A DNA stretch of 64,000 nt from Nocardia sp. CY41 (GTDB lineage Bacteria > Actinomycetota > Actinomycetes > Mycobacteriales > Mycobacteriaceae), in assembly GCF_009829325.1 (NCBI RefSeq), contig NZ_VUOS01000020.1:1-64000 (forward strand), in the 5' to 3' direction. Under the pieces are notes generated by a model. It worked only from the letters and a program-made list of their open reading frames with translations, had not been told where the DNA came from and ran no database searches. Both the position numbers and the translations under genes were made by a program. Shown one piece after another: positions 8,014 to 16,135 of this stretch (positions are counted from its first letter, which is position 1; every line of letters starts with the position of its first letter).

Positions 8014-8805
8014 CTAACCGTGCACGCGCAGATAGTCCAGCTGCGCCTGCACCGAACTGCGCGCCGCGGGCCACAGCCGCTTGTCCACATCGGCGTAGAC
8101 GCGGCGCACGACCGACATCGCGCCCGCGTCCGAACCGAGCGCCCGCAGCGCTTCGCGCACCTGGTCGAGGCGCTCGTGCCGATGCGCGATGTAGTAGCGG
8201 GCGACCGGCTCCAGATCCGGGTGGTCCGGGCCGTGGGCGGGCAGCAACGCCCGGCCCTTGCCGACCTCGACCAGCCGGTCCAGCGAGGAGAGGTAGTCGG
8301 CCAGCGTGCCGTCGCTGGAATCCAGCACGGTGGTGCCCGCGCCGAGGATGGTGTCGCCGGTCAGCACCGCGTCATCGAGGAGGAAACTCAGCGAATCACC
8401 GGTGTGACCCGGCGTGTGCAGCACGGTGATCCGCAGGCCGGCCGCCTCGATAACCTCGCCGTCCACCAGAGGGGCGTCCGCACCGCGCAGGAAACCGGCC
8501 TCCTTGGCGCGCACCGGCGTCCCGGTCTGCTCGACCAGCCGATCGATGCCGCCGGTGTGATCGTGATGCCGGTGGGTGATCAAGGTGAGCGCGATCCGGC
8601 CGCCGGTGGCCTCGGCGATCGCGGCCGCATGCGCCTTGTCCTTCGGCCCCGGGTCCACCACCACACAGTCCGGTGCTCCCGGCGCGCGCAGGATCCAAGT
8701 GTTCGTTCCTTCCAAGGTCATTCGTCCCGGATTGTCGGCGAGTAGCACCGCCGCCGTCTCGGTGACCTGCCGGAGCTGCCCGTAGGCGGGGTGTGTCAAC
8801 GTCAT
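8014..8805 (-). CDS. MBL-fold metallo-hydrolase (LACTB2-like)
   Basis: The 263-residue protein has the metallo-beta-lactamase fold: zinc motif THRHHDHTGGID (HxHxDH), a following metal histidine in LHTPGHTGDS, a bridging aspartate in LTGDTILGAG and a C-terminal histidine in LLPAHGP. The C-terminal part (YIAHRHERLDQVREAL) matches the LACTB2/Rv3677c-like hydrolases, some of which act as RNases or thioesterases. It is convergent with crp and probably co-transcribed with, and downstream of, the RidA gene. GAGG six bases upstream supports the start. Substrate unknown. Confidence 0.85.
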   Translation of the reverse strand: MTLTHPAYGQLRQVTETAAVLLADNPGRMTLEGTNTWILRAPGAPDCVVVDPGPKDKAHAAAIAEATGGRIALTLITHRHHDHTGGIDRLVEQTGTPVRAKEAGFLRGADAPLVDGEVIEAAGLRITVLHTPGHTGDSLSFLLDDAVLTGDTILGAGTTVLDSSDGTLADYLSSLDRLVEVGKGRALLPAHGPDHPDLEPVARYYIAHRHERLDQVREALRALGSDAGAMSVVRRVYADVDKRLWPAARSSVQAQLDYLRVHG

Positions 8806-8843
8806 CGCAAACCTCGGATAGAAACGGAGCCGACAGTTCCGGT

Positions 8844-9302
8844 CTAGCGCACCTCGGCGATCAGTTCGACTTCGACCGGAGTATTACGGGGAAGTTCGGA
8901 AACGCCGACCGCCGAGCGCGCGTGCTTGCCCGCGTCACCGAAGACCCGGCCGAGGAACTCCGACGCGCCGTTGATCACCACCGGTTGATCGCCGAATCCC
9001 GGTGCCGAGGCGACGAACCCGACCACCTTGACGATCCGCACCACCGCGTCGAGCCCGACCAGATCGTGCACCGCGGCCAGCGCGTTCAGCGCACACAGCC
9101 AGGCAGCCTCCTTCGCCTCCTCGATGGAGACCTCCGCGCCGACCTTGCCGACCGCGGACAGCTCGCCGTCCACGAACGGCAGTTGACCGGAGGTGTAGAC
9201 GAGCGACCCGGTGCGGATCGCGGGAACGTAGGCCGCGACCGGGGGCACGACCGGGGGCAGGGTGATTCCGAGCTCGGCGAGGTTCTTCTCCCACTGGGTC
9301 AC
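8844..9302 (-). CDS. RidA/YjgF/UK114 family protein
   Basis: The 152-residue protein belongs to the RidA superfamily, small trimeric enzymes that hydrolyse reactive enamine/imine intermediates released by PLP enzymes. Visible features are LVYTSGQLPFVDGEL near the N-terminus and ARSAVGVSELPRNTPVEVE near the C-terminus. The arginine that binds the substrate carboxylate in true RidA is not clearly conserved (the C-terminal motif reads HARSAVGV), so it may be one of the related Rid subfamilies. The GTG start at 9302 has AGGAGG about eight bases upstream; a longer frame to 9431 lacks similarity. It corresponds to Rv3678c by order. Confidence 0.85.
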   Translation of the reverse strand: MTQWEKNLAELGITLPPVVPPVAAYVPAIRTGSLVYTSGQLPFVDGELSAVGKVGAEVSIEEAKEAAWLCALNALAAVHDLVGLDAVVRIVKVVGFVASAPGFGDQPVVINGASEFLGRVFGDAGKHARSAVGVSELPRNTPVEVELIAEVR

Positions 9303-9318
9303 TGCGCTCGCCCTCCTT

Positions 9319-9489
9319 CTACTTGCGCCGCTTGAGGTAGGCGACGTGCTGCTCGCCGGTCGGACCGGGCAGCACGGTGACCAGCTCCCAGCCGTCGGCT
9401 CCCCACTGGTCGAGAATCTGCTTCGTCGCATGCGTCAGCAGCGGCACGGTGGCGTACTCCCACACGGTCGTCTCACTCATCTCACTCAT
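9319..9489 (-). CDS. DUF4177 small protein
   Basis: The 56-residue product (WEYATVPLLTHATKQILDQW, then GADGWELVTVLPGPTGEQHV) has the pattern of DUF4177, short cytosolic proteins of unknown function. A homologue sits at the same place in mycobacteria, just upstream of the RidA gene. Two in-frame ATG codons lie nine bases apart (9489 and 9480); the first is used here. It ends 16 bases before the RidA start, so the pair is likely co-transcribed. Confidence 0.75.
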   Translation of the reverse strand: MSEMSETTVWEYATVPLLTHATKQILDQWGADGWELVTVLPGPTGEQHVAYLKRRK

Positions 9490-9553
9490 GTGCGAGAGCG
9501 TAGCTGTGTCTAATTGCCGCGACTGCGTCGCGGCGTGTTCGCGGCCCCCTGGT

Positions 9554-9621
9554 GGCTCGCGTTTGCGCGACCACCGCTTGCTCCTTCGTCGCGTACGCGG
9601 CGGGCCGCGCAAACGCGAGCC
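9554..9621. repeat. 16-bp perfect inverted repeat with 36-nt loop
   Basis: GGCTCGCGTTTGCGCG at 9554-9569 is exactly complementary to 9606-9621. The loop is GC-rich and could itself pair partly. It lies in the gene-free patch upstream of the DUF4177 gene. Its role is unknown; it could be a terminator for minus-strand transcription or part of a repeat element. Confidence 0.6.
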
Positions 9622-9834
9622 GGGCCGCGAACGGAACAGGCGCGGTCTCGCTTCGCTCGAAACCAGGAGCTGGGGTGCGCTGGGCGCGTCAGGCGAGGCA
9701 CCACTGTTACAAAGCACGGCGCGAAGAGAGCTCGCGACCGACGAACGGAATCGGCCGACGCGAGCCGCACCGCGAACCGCACAAGGTCGGTCTCGCCTCA
9801 CTCGAAACCGGCAGTTCGGGTGCGCTGAGCGCGT
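9616..9834. repeat. two degenerate ~74-bp direct repeats, period 145 bp
   Basis: Copies at 9616-9689 and 9761-9834 align without gaps at about 80 percent identity. Shared blocks include CCGCGAAC, CGGTCTCGC, CTCGAAACC and GGGTGCGCT followed by GCGCGT. A third, weaker resemblance to the last part occurs near 10020-10055. No conserved frame is evident, so I read them as an intergenic repeat rather than a gene. Confidence 0.6.
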
Positions 9835-9894
9835 GAGCTGTGCAGCCGCGCCAGCCGAGGGCACCGGGCGTTCTGCCGCATGGTGCGGGGCCGC

Positions 9895-9995
9895 CTGCGG
9901 TTGCCATTGCCCATCTTGTGCCGCCTGGCCGTACCGATCGACCGGATAGCCGAGCTGGGTCGGCGTCGAGGCGGCAAGGTCGGGCACGGCGGCCG
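9895..9995 (-). pseudogene. inverted relic copy of a segment of the 17.1-kb Pro/Gln-rich gene
   Basis: Read on the minus strand, this stretch is roughly 80 percent identical to 17836-17940 and keeps the same frame. It encodes AVPDLAASTPTQLGYPVDRY where the large gene encodes AVPDLADSTPTQLGYPVDRF, followed by a shared GQWQP. Sequence on both sides does not continue the similarity convincingly, and there is no start codon with a ribosome binding site. It looks like the remnant of a duplicated paralogue or a transposed fragment. The 660-bp region 9490-10155 otherwise holds only the repeats listed separately and the promoter of the next gene. Confidence 0.6.
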
Positions 9996-10155
9996 GACAC
10001 GGTTTGCGGACCTCCGAACCGGGGGTGCAGGTGCGCTGGACGCGTGGGGGCGCAGCCGCATGGGCGGGGTGGGCCGTGGTTTCGCGCGGTGTGGCGCGCA
10101 CCCGTCTGGTACGGCCGGTGCCCCGGGATAGCGGACCAGTTATAGGCTCGCGAGC

Positions 10156-11193
10156 GTGGGAGTACCAACAGCAGTGCCGCTTTCGGCGGAGCCGGGAGCG
10201 GACGCAAGGTGGCCGAAGCGCGCTGAACAGGCCCGCTTGCACTATGTCTCCGGCAAGGGAGGCACGGGCAAGTCGACGGTCGCCGCGGCGCTGGCGCTCG
10301 CGCTCGCCGCGGGCGGGCGCCGGGTGCTGCTGGTCGAGGTGGAGAGCAGACAGTCCATCGCGCAGCTGTTCGACCTGCCGCCGCTGCCGCCGACCGAGAC
10401 ACGGATCGCCACGGCCGACGGCGGAGGCGAAGTGGTCGCGCTGGCGCTGGACATCGAGCACGCCTTCCTCGAATACCTCGACATGTTCTACAACCTCGGC
10501 TTCGCCGGCCGCGCGATGCGCAGGATGGGCGCCATCGAGTTCGTCACCACGATCGCGCCCGGTCTGCGCGACGTCATCCTGACCGGCAAGATCAAGGAAT
10601 GCGCGGTTCGCGTGGACAAGTCCGGCAAGCGGGTCTACGACGAGATCGTGGTCGACGCACCGCCCACCGGGCGGATCGCAGGCTTCCTCGACGTCACCAA
10701 GGCCATGGCGGAGGTGGCCAAGGGCGGTCCGATCGCCTCGCAGGCCGAGGGCGTCTCCCAGCTGCTGCACTCCGACCAGACCATGATCCATCTGGTCACG
10801 CTGCTGGAGGCGCTGCCGGTGCAGGAAACCGCCGACGCCGTCGCCGAGCTCACCGCCGCGGACCTGCGCATCGGCACCGTCATCGTGAACCGGGCGACCG
10901 AAGGACAGCTCCCGCCGGAACTGCGCGCCCGAGCCGCCACCGGTGATCTGGACGCCGACGCGATCCGCGCGGGCCTGGACTCCGCCGGGATCGCTCTCGC
11001 CGACAGCGACTTCCAGGGCCTGCTCACCGAGACGGTCGAACACTCGGCCACGCTGCAAGCACAGGACGACAGCGCCGAGGAATTGGCCAAGGTCGACATC
11101 TCCCGGCTCTACCTGCCCGCCCTCCCCGACGGAATGGATCTGGGTGGACTGTACGAGCTAGCCGAACACCTCACCGCCCAGGGAGTCCGATGA
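10156..11193 (+). CDS. ArsA/Get3-like anion-transporting ATPase, first of pair
   Basis: The 345-residue P-loop ATPase has a deviant Walker A motif SGKGGTGKSTVAAAL (about residues 33-47) with the signature lysine of the SIMIBI/MinD class, a Walker B-like EIVVDAPPTGR and no membrane segments. It corresponds to Rv3679 of M. tuberculosis, one half of a Get3/BagA-BagB-type ATPase pair. It overlaps the second ATPase gene by four bases (ATGA), so both proteins are likely made in equal amounts and form a complex. Arsenite transport is unlikely because no ars genes are nearby. The GTG start follows the repeat-rich patch. Confidence 0.85.
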   Translation: MGVPTAVPLSAEPGADARWPKRAEQARLHYVSGKGGTGKSTVAAALALALAAGGRRVLLVEVESRQSIAQLFDLPPLPPTETRIATADGGGEVVALALDIEHAFLEYLDMFYNLGFAGRAMRRMGAIEFVTTIAPGLRDVILTGKIKECAVRVDKSGKRVYDEIVVDAPPTGRIAGFLDVTKAMAEVAKGGPIASQAEGVSQLLHSDQTMIHLVTLLEALPVQETADAVAELTAADLRIGTVIVNRATEGQLPPELRARAATGDLDADAIRAGLDSAGIALADSDFQGLLTETVEHSATLQAQDDSAEELAKVDISRLYLPALPDGMDLGGLYELAEHLTAQGVR

Positions 11194-12332
11194 GCACGCC
11201 GACCCACCCCGCCACGGCTGCCCCGCTGGATATATCGCGGATCATCGCCGACCCGTCCGCCCGCGTGGTGGTCTGCTGCGGCTCCGGCGGCGTCGGCAAG
11301 ACGACCACCGCCGCCGCCCTCGCGCTGCGCGCCGCCGAGCAGGGCCGCAAGGTCGTGGTGCTGACCATCGACCCCGCGCGCAGGCTGGCTCAGTCACTGG
11401 GCGTCGCCGACCTCGGCAACAATCCGCAGCGGGTGGCGCTGGGTCCGGAGGCCAAGGGCGAGCTGCACGCGATGATGCTCAATATGCGTCGCACGTTCGA
11501 CGACATGGTGCTCGAGCACACCAGCGCGGAGAAAGCGCAGCAGATCTTCGCCAACCCCTTCTATCAGACGGTCGCCTCCTCCTTCGGCGGAACGCAGGAG
11601 TACATGGCGATGGAGAAGCTCGGCCAGCTGGCCCACCGAGGCGAGTGGGACCTGATCGTGGTCGACACCCCGCCTTCGCGCAACGCCCTTGACTTCCTCG
11701 ACGCGCCCAAGCGGCTGGGCAACTTCCTCAACGGCCGCATGATCCGGGTGATCATGGCGCCCGGCCGCGGCGTGACCCGGATCGTGACCGGCGCGATGAG
11801 CCTGGCGGTGCGCGGGGTGTCCACGGTCGTCGGGGGGCAGATGCTCAAGGACGCGTCGGATTTCCTGCAATCCTTGGAGTCGCTGTTCGGCGGCTTCCAG
11901 GAGCGCGCCGAGCGAACCTTCGCGATGCTGTCCAAGCCGGGCACGCACTTCCTGGTGGTGGCGGCGCCGGAACCGGACGCGCTGCGGGAAGCCTCGTTCT
12001 TCGTCGACCGCCTCTCCACCGAGCGCATGCCGCTGGCGGGGCTGGTGCTCAACCGCACCCATCCGGTGCTGAGCTCGCTGTCGGCCGATCACGCGCTCAC
12101 CGCCGCCGATCAGGTGGCCGACTCCGATCCGCTGACCGCGGCGGTGTTGCGGGTGCACGCCCGCCGAGTCGCCACCGACAAACGGGAACAGCATCTGCTG
12201 CATCGGTTCACGGGCGCGCATCCGCGCGTGCCGATCGTCTCGGTGACCGCGCTTCCGTTCGAGGTGTCCGACCTCGACGCGCTGCGTGTCGTCGGCGATC
12301 AGCTGGCCGGAACAGCGCGCACCACCGCCTGA
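11190..12332 (+). CDS. ArsA/Get3-like anion-transporting ATPase, second of pair
   Basis: The 380-residue partner ATPase has Walker A GSGGVGKTTTAAALALR (about residues 31-47), Walker B-like DLIVVDTPPSRNALDFLDAP, and an insertion with hydrophobic, glycine-rich helices (GRGVTRIVTGAMSLAVRGVS) that may touch the membrane or a client protein. It is the Rv3680 counterpart. Translational coupling with the preceding ATPase implies a heteromeric complex. Its convergent neighbour is whiB4, as in mycobacteria. The client is unknown. Confidence 0.87.
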   Translation: MSTPTHPATAAPLDISRIIADPSARVVVCCGSGGVGKTTTAAALALRAAEQGRKVVVLTIDPARRLAQSLGVADLGNNPQRVALGPEAKGELHAMMLNMRRTFDDMVLEHTSAEKAQQIFANPFYQTVASSFGGTQEYMAMEKLGQLAHRGEWDLIVVDTPPSRNALDFLDAPKRLGNFLNGRMIRVIMAPGRGVTRIVTGAMSLAVRGVSTVVGGQMLKDASDFLQSLESLFGGFQERAERTFAMLSKPGTHFLVVAAPEPDALREASFFVDRLSTERMPLAGLVLNRTHPVLSSLSADHALTAADQVADSDPLTAAVLRVHARRVATDKREQHLLHRFTGAHPRVPIVSVTALPFEVSDLDALRVVGDQLAGTARTTA

Positions 12333-12381
12333 TACTTAGGCGTATCCGCTATCGCTCCGAACTGAAATATCGGTCCTGAAA

Positions 12382-12415
12382 CGAAACTGAGCCCGCTTGC
12401 GCGGGCTCCGTTTCG
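12382..12415. terminator. bidirectional terminator, ATPase pair / whiB4
   Basis: CGAAACTGAGCCCGC, loop TTGC, GCGGGCTCCGTTTCG forms a 15-bp stem with one mismatch, followed by ATTTC on the plus strand and ACGTTTC-like sequence on the other. It separates convergent genes. Confidence 0.75.
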
Positions 12416-12426
12416 ATTTCGCGGGA

Positions 12427-12750
12427 CTACATCGCCACTTGATGCTGACGCTGGGCCTGGAAGAAATCGGCCCACGAGGTCACTTCCGGATGCTGCTTCA
12501 ACAAGGCGCGGCGCTGCCGTTCCGTCATGCCGCCCCACACACCGAACTCCACCCGGTTGTCGAGCGCGTCGGCACCGCACTGCATGAGCACGGGACAGTG
12601 CCTGCAGATCGTCGCCGCTTTGCGCTGGGCCGCGCCGCGCACGAACAACTGATCGGGGTCCACTTCCTTGCATCGGGCCTGGGCTACCCAGGCGATCCTT
12701 GCTTCGGCCTGCTCCACGTCCAATCGAGCGATGGGGGTTGTCATGTGCAT
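12427..12750 (-). CDS. whiB4: WhiB-family Fe-S transcription factor (WhiB4 type)
   Basis: The 107-residue protein has the four WhiB cysteines (ARCKEVD, then ICRHCPVLMQC) that ligate a 4Fe-4S cluster, the GVWGGM turn, and a basic C-terminus (RQRRALLKQ) for DNA or sigma-factor contact. Its place between the ATPase pair and ponA2 matches whiB4 (Rv3681c), a redox-responsive regulator. Two possible ATG codons lie six bases apart (12750, 12744). A promoter with TTGAGA and TAACAC boxes lies about 110-135 bases upstream. The subgroup assignment rests mainly on gene order. Confidence 0.88.
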   Translation of the reverse strand: MHMTTPIARLDVEQAEARIAWVAQARCKEVDPDQLFVRGAAQRKAATICRHCPVLMQCGADALDNRVEFGVWGGMTERQRRALLKQHPEVTSWADFFQAQRQHQVAM

Positions 12751-12857
12751 TTGGTGTGCCCCTTTGCAGTCCGAACACCGTCAACGGCGCTCCAGAATCG
12801 CGTTGTCACCGCGCAGCACCCAAACCCCGCTGCGAAGTGCACCACATTCCACTTTGA

Positions 12858-12886
12858 GTGTTAGCTCTATCACACTGAGTTCTCAA
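12858..12886 (-). promoter_or_regulatory. likely whiB4 promoter
   Basis: On the minus strand TTGAGA (12886-12881) and TAACAC (12863-12858) are separated by exactly 17 bases, a good vegetative sigma-factor promoter. Transcription would start near 12851, leaving a 5' untranslated region of about 100 bases. The rest of the 365-bp gap 12751-13115 between whiB4 and ponA2 shows no gene; the ponA2 promoter must lie in its right half but I cannot identify it. Confidence 0.5.
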
Positions 12887-13115
12887 TCTAGGTAAAGGTA
12901 TGGCGCTTGCGCAAGACCACCTCGAGATTTTTTGGTACGTCCGTCCCTGCAAAGCCGGGCGCGCACTGGACGGGCAGGCAGATTGCGTGCGCGCCCTCCG
13001 GCGACACGCCGGTCCTGATCGCGCGACACGCCCATTCCGGTTCGCGAACAACCAGTTCCGGGCTCCGGACAAATGCCGCCAAGAAGGCTGGAACGGCAAC
13101 CCGTAGTCTTGATTC

Positions 13116-15485
13116 GTGCCGATCACACATACGCTCGCGCGGCTGGCCGGCAGCTGCGTGCTGGCCTCCGTGCTCGTCGCCGGGTTGTTGTTCCCGCTCG
13201 CCGGCGGCTTCGGGTTCGTCTCCAACCGCGCCGCCGACGCCGTCGACAACGTCTCCGCGGAGCTGGTCGAGGGAACGGTGCCCGCGGTCTCGACCATGGT
13301 CGACGCGGCGGGCAATCCGATCGCCTGGCTCTACGAGCAGCGCCGATTCGAGGTGCCAAGCGACCGGATCTCCAACGACATGAAACTGGCGATCGTGTCC
13401 ATCGAGGACCGTCGCTTCGCCGAACACGAAGGCGTCGACTGGCAGGGCACGCTGCGGGCGTTCCTGACCAACAGCGCCAGCGGCGAGGTCCAACAGGGCG
13501 CGTCGACGCTGGATCAGCAGTATGTGAAGAACTTCCAGCTGCTGGTGGTCGCCAAGACCGACGCCGAGCGCCGCGCCGCCATCGAGACCACTCCCGCCCG
13601 CAAGATCCGGGAGATCCGGATGGCGCTGACGCTGGACCGGGAGCTCACCAAGGACGAGATCCTCACCAGGTACCTCAACCTCGTCCCGTTCGGTAACTCC
13701 TCCTACGGCATCCAGGACGCCGCGAAGACCTATTTCGGCGTCGACGCGGCCGAACTGAACGTCTCGCAGGCCGCGATGCTCGCGGGCATGGTGCAGAGTT
13801 CGTCCAAGCTGAACCCCTACACCAACCCGGACGGCGTGCTGGCCAGGCGCAACACGGTGCTGGACACGATGATCCAGAACATCCCCAGCCGCGCCGAGGA
13901 GTTCCGCGAGGCGAAGACCAAGCCGCTGGGCGTGCTGCCGGAGCCCAAGGGCCTGCCGCGCGGCTGCATCGCCGCCAACGACCGCGGCTTCTTCTGCGAC
14001 TACGCGCTGCAGTACCTGGCCAACGCGGGCATCAGCCGCGAGCAGATCGAAAAGGGCGGCTACCTGATCCGGACCACCCTCGATCCGGCCGTGCAGGACT
14101 CGGTGAAACGCGCGGTGACCGAGGCGGCGAACCCGAACCTGGACAACATCGCGGAGGTCATGTCCGTCGTCGCGCCGGGGCAGGACACGCATCCGGTGCT
14201 CGCGATGGCCAGCAGCCGCACCTACGGCCTGAACCGGGATGCGAGCGAGACCGTGCAGCCGCAGCCGTACTCCATGGTCGGCGACGGCGCGGGCTCCATC
14301 TTCAAGGTCTTCACCACGGCCGCGGCCATGGAGAAAGGCCTCGGTATCAACGCCCAGCTCGACGTGCCCGGACGCTTCGAGGCCAAGGGCATGGGTAACG
14401 GCGGCGCCCGCGGGTGCCCGGCCGCCACCTACTGCGTCGAGAACGCGGGCCGGTACAAATCACCCATGTCGGTGACCGAGGCGCTGGCCACCTCCCCCAA
14501 CACCGCGTTCGTGAAGCTGATCCAGGCCGTCGGGGTCACCCCGACCGTCGACATGGCGGTGCGGCTCGGCATGCGCTCGTTCACCGAAGCGGGCACTTCG
14601 GGCCACGGCAACCAGAGCCTGGCCGACATGATCAAGGGGCAGAACCTCGGCTCGTTCACGCTGGGACCGGTGGCGATCAACCCGTTGGAGCTGTCCAACG
14701 TCGCGGCGACGCTGGCTTCGGGCGGCCGGTGGTGCCCGCCGAACCCGATCAAAGAGGTCATCGACCGCCAGGGCAAGCAGGTCCCGCTGACCCAGCAGGC
14801 TTGCGAGCAGGTCGTCGAGCCGGGCCTGGCCAACACCTTGGCCAACGCGATGAGCAAGGACGACACGGCGGGCACGGCGGCGGGCGCGGCCCAGTCGGCG
14901 GGCTGGAACCTCCCGATGTCGGGCAAGACCGGCACCACCGAGAGTCACCGCTCCTCGGCCTTCCTCGGCTTCACCAATGCGCTGGCCGCCGCGGTCTACG
15001 TCTACGGCGACAGCCCGACACCCGGCGAGATCTGCTCGTTCCCGCTCCGCAACTGCGGCGACGGCAATCTGTTCGGTGGTAACGAGCCCGCGCGGACCTG
15101 GTTCAACGCGATCAAACCCGTGATACCGCTGTTCCCGCCGCCGGGCCTGCCCCCGCTGGACGACAAGTATGTGCGCGGCGCGAACAACGCCCAGGTACCC
15201 GACGTGGTCGGCATGCCCCAGGGCGAGGCGACCGCCAAGCTGGTAGCGGCGGGCTTCCAGGTGTCGCCGGTCACGGGCGCGGGCGATCGCCCCAAAGGCA
15301 CCGTGATGGGCACAGCGCCGAACGGGTCGGCCATCCCCGGCTCAGTGATCACGCTGTACATCAGCGACGGCACCGTCCGGGCTGCGCCGCCGCCCGGCCC
15401 GGCCGCGCCGCCGCCGGGCATCCCGGGACTGCCGCCACCGCCGCTGCTGCCACCGATCCCTATCCCGATCCCGATCCCGCGCTGA
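13116..15485 (+). CDS. ponA2: bifunctional penicillin-binding protein PonA2 (class A PBP)
   Basis: The 789-residue protein polymerises and cross-links peptidoglycan. It has an N-terminal membrane anchor (about 12-32), a glycosyltransferase domain with IEDRRFAEHEG (about 95-105) and GASTLDQQYVKN, and a transpeptidase domain with the SIFK active site (Ser394, Lys397), SPN and KTGTTE (about 604). A PASTA domain follows (QVPDVVGMPQGEATAKLVAA), then a Pro-rich tail with a PI dipeptide repeat. In mycobacteria PonA2 is needed for survival under acid, oxidative and starvation stress. Many codons before the first homologous residue are absent, so the GTG start is plausible though no strong ribosome site is seen. 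Confidence 0.92.
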   Translation: MPITHTLARLAGSCVLASVLVAGLLFPLAGGFGFVSNRAADAVDNVSAELVEGTVPAVSTMVDAAGNPIAWLYEQRRFEVPSDRISNDMKLAIVSIEDRRFAEHEGVDWQGTLRAFLTNSASGEVQQGASTLDQQYVKNFQLLVVAKTDAERRAAIETTPARKIREIRMALTLDRELTKDEILTRYLNLVPFGNSSYGIQDAAKTYFGVDAAELNVSQAAMLAGMVQSSSKLNPYTNPDGVLARRNTVLDTMIQNIPSRAEEFREAKTKPLGVLPEPKGLPRGCIAANDRGFFCDYALQYLANAGISREQIEKGGYLIRTTLDPAVQDSVKRAVTEAANPNLDNIAEVMSVVAPGQDTHPVLAMASSRTYGLNRDASETVQPQPYSMVGDGAGSIFKVFTTAAAMEKGLGINAQLDVPGRFEAKGMGNGGARGCPAATYCVENAGRYKSPMSVTEALATSPNTAFVKLIQAVGVTPTVDMAVRLGMRSFTEAGTSGHGNQSLADMIKGQNLGSFTLGPVAINPLELSNVAATLASGGRWCPPNPIKEVIDRQGKQVPLTQQACEQVVEPGLANTLANAMSKDDTAGTAAGAAQSAGWNLPMSGKTGTTESHRSSAFLGFTNALAAAVYVYGDSPTPGEICSFPLRNCGDGNLFGGNEPARTWFNAIKPVIPLFPPPGLPPLDDKYVRGANNAQVPDVVGMPQGEATAKLVAAGFQVSPVTGAGDRPKGTVMGTAPNGSAIPGSVITLYISDGTVRAAPPPGPAAPPPGIPGLPPPPLLPPIPIPIPIPR

Positions 15486-15487
15486 CA

Positions 15488-15531
15488 ACGAAAAGGGGCC
15501 GCGAATCCTACGGTTCGCGGCCCCTTTTCGT
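15488..15531. terminator. strong bidirectional terminator, ponA2 / yqeY
   Basis: A perfect 18-bp stem (ACGAAAAGGGGCCGCGAA and its complement) with an 8-base loop is flanked by A- and T-runs on either side (AAAA...TTTT), so it can terminate both convergent genes. Confidence 0.9.
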
Positions 15532-15537
15532 CGCTGC

Positions 15538-16002
15538 CTACAACCGCGCCTTCACGGCCGCCGATATGCGCGAGCCGTCGGCCTTGCCCGCGGCGAGTCC
15601 GGTGGCGATCTTCATGACCTGCCCCATCTGGCGCATCCCGGGACGCTCCCCGATCTCCTCGGCGACCTGCGCGATGGCGGTGTCGGCGAGATCGGCGACC
15701 TCCAGGTCGGTCAGCTGAGTCGGCAGGTACTCCTCGATGATGCGCGCCTCGGCGTGCTCGTTCGCCGCCAGTTCGCCGCGCCCGGCCTGCGTGTAGACCT
15801 CGGCGGATTCGTTGCGCTTCTTCGCTTCCTTCTGCAATACGGAGACGACCTCGGCGTCGGTGAGCTCACGGGCCTCCGAGCCGGCGACCTCCGCGGTCTG
15901 GATCGCCGACAGCAGCATCCGCACTGTGGAAAGGCGCAGCGTGTCCTTGGCTTTCATCGCGGCGGTGAGATCCGCGCGCAGCTGCGATTTGAGTTCCGAC
16001 AT
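15538..16002 (-). CDS. GatB/YqeY domain protein
   Basis: The 154-residue cytosolic protein starts SELKSQLRADLTAAMKAKD and contains LSTVRMLLSAIQ, EYLPTQLTD and a C-terminal GKADGSRISAAVKARL, the full YqeY pattern. The family resembles the tail domain of the GatB subunit of tRNA amidotransferase and may bind tRNA, but its role in bacteria is unproven. ATG at 16002 is chosen because family members begin there; a GTG three codons earlier lacks a ribosome site. Confidence 0.87.
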   Translation of the reverse strand: MSELKSQLRADLTAAMKAKDTLRLSTVRMLLSAIQTAEVAGSEARELTDAEVVSVLQKEAKKRNESAEVYTQAGRGELAANEHAEARIIEEYLPTQLTDLEVADLADTAIAQVAEEIGERPGMRQMGQVMKIATGLAAGKADGSRISAAVKARL

Positions 16003-16135
16003 GCCGCTCACGGTAGCCGCTGCGGCGCGGCGGTCCCACTACATTTGCCGCGCGGCCCGATTTCCCGTCGTAAAAACGGGCGCTTGTGCGGAAACACACT
16101 CGGCGCTCCTGCACGAGGTCACCTATGCTGGGCAA

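Noticed and set aside
9319..11058. 579-codon minus-strand frame covering DUF4177, the repeat patch and the first ATPase
   Set aside because: Only the last 56 codons (DUF4177) and the relic at 9895-9995 carry recognisable protein; the rest is antisense to the ATPase or low-complexity.
10156..12332. ArsA-like ATPases as an arsenic resistance operon
   Set aside because: No arsB, arsC or arsR is present, and the pair is a conserved mycolata locus next to whiB4.
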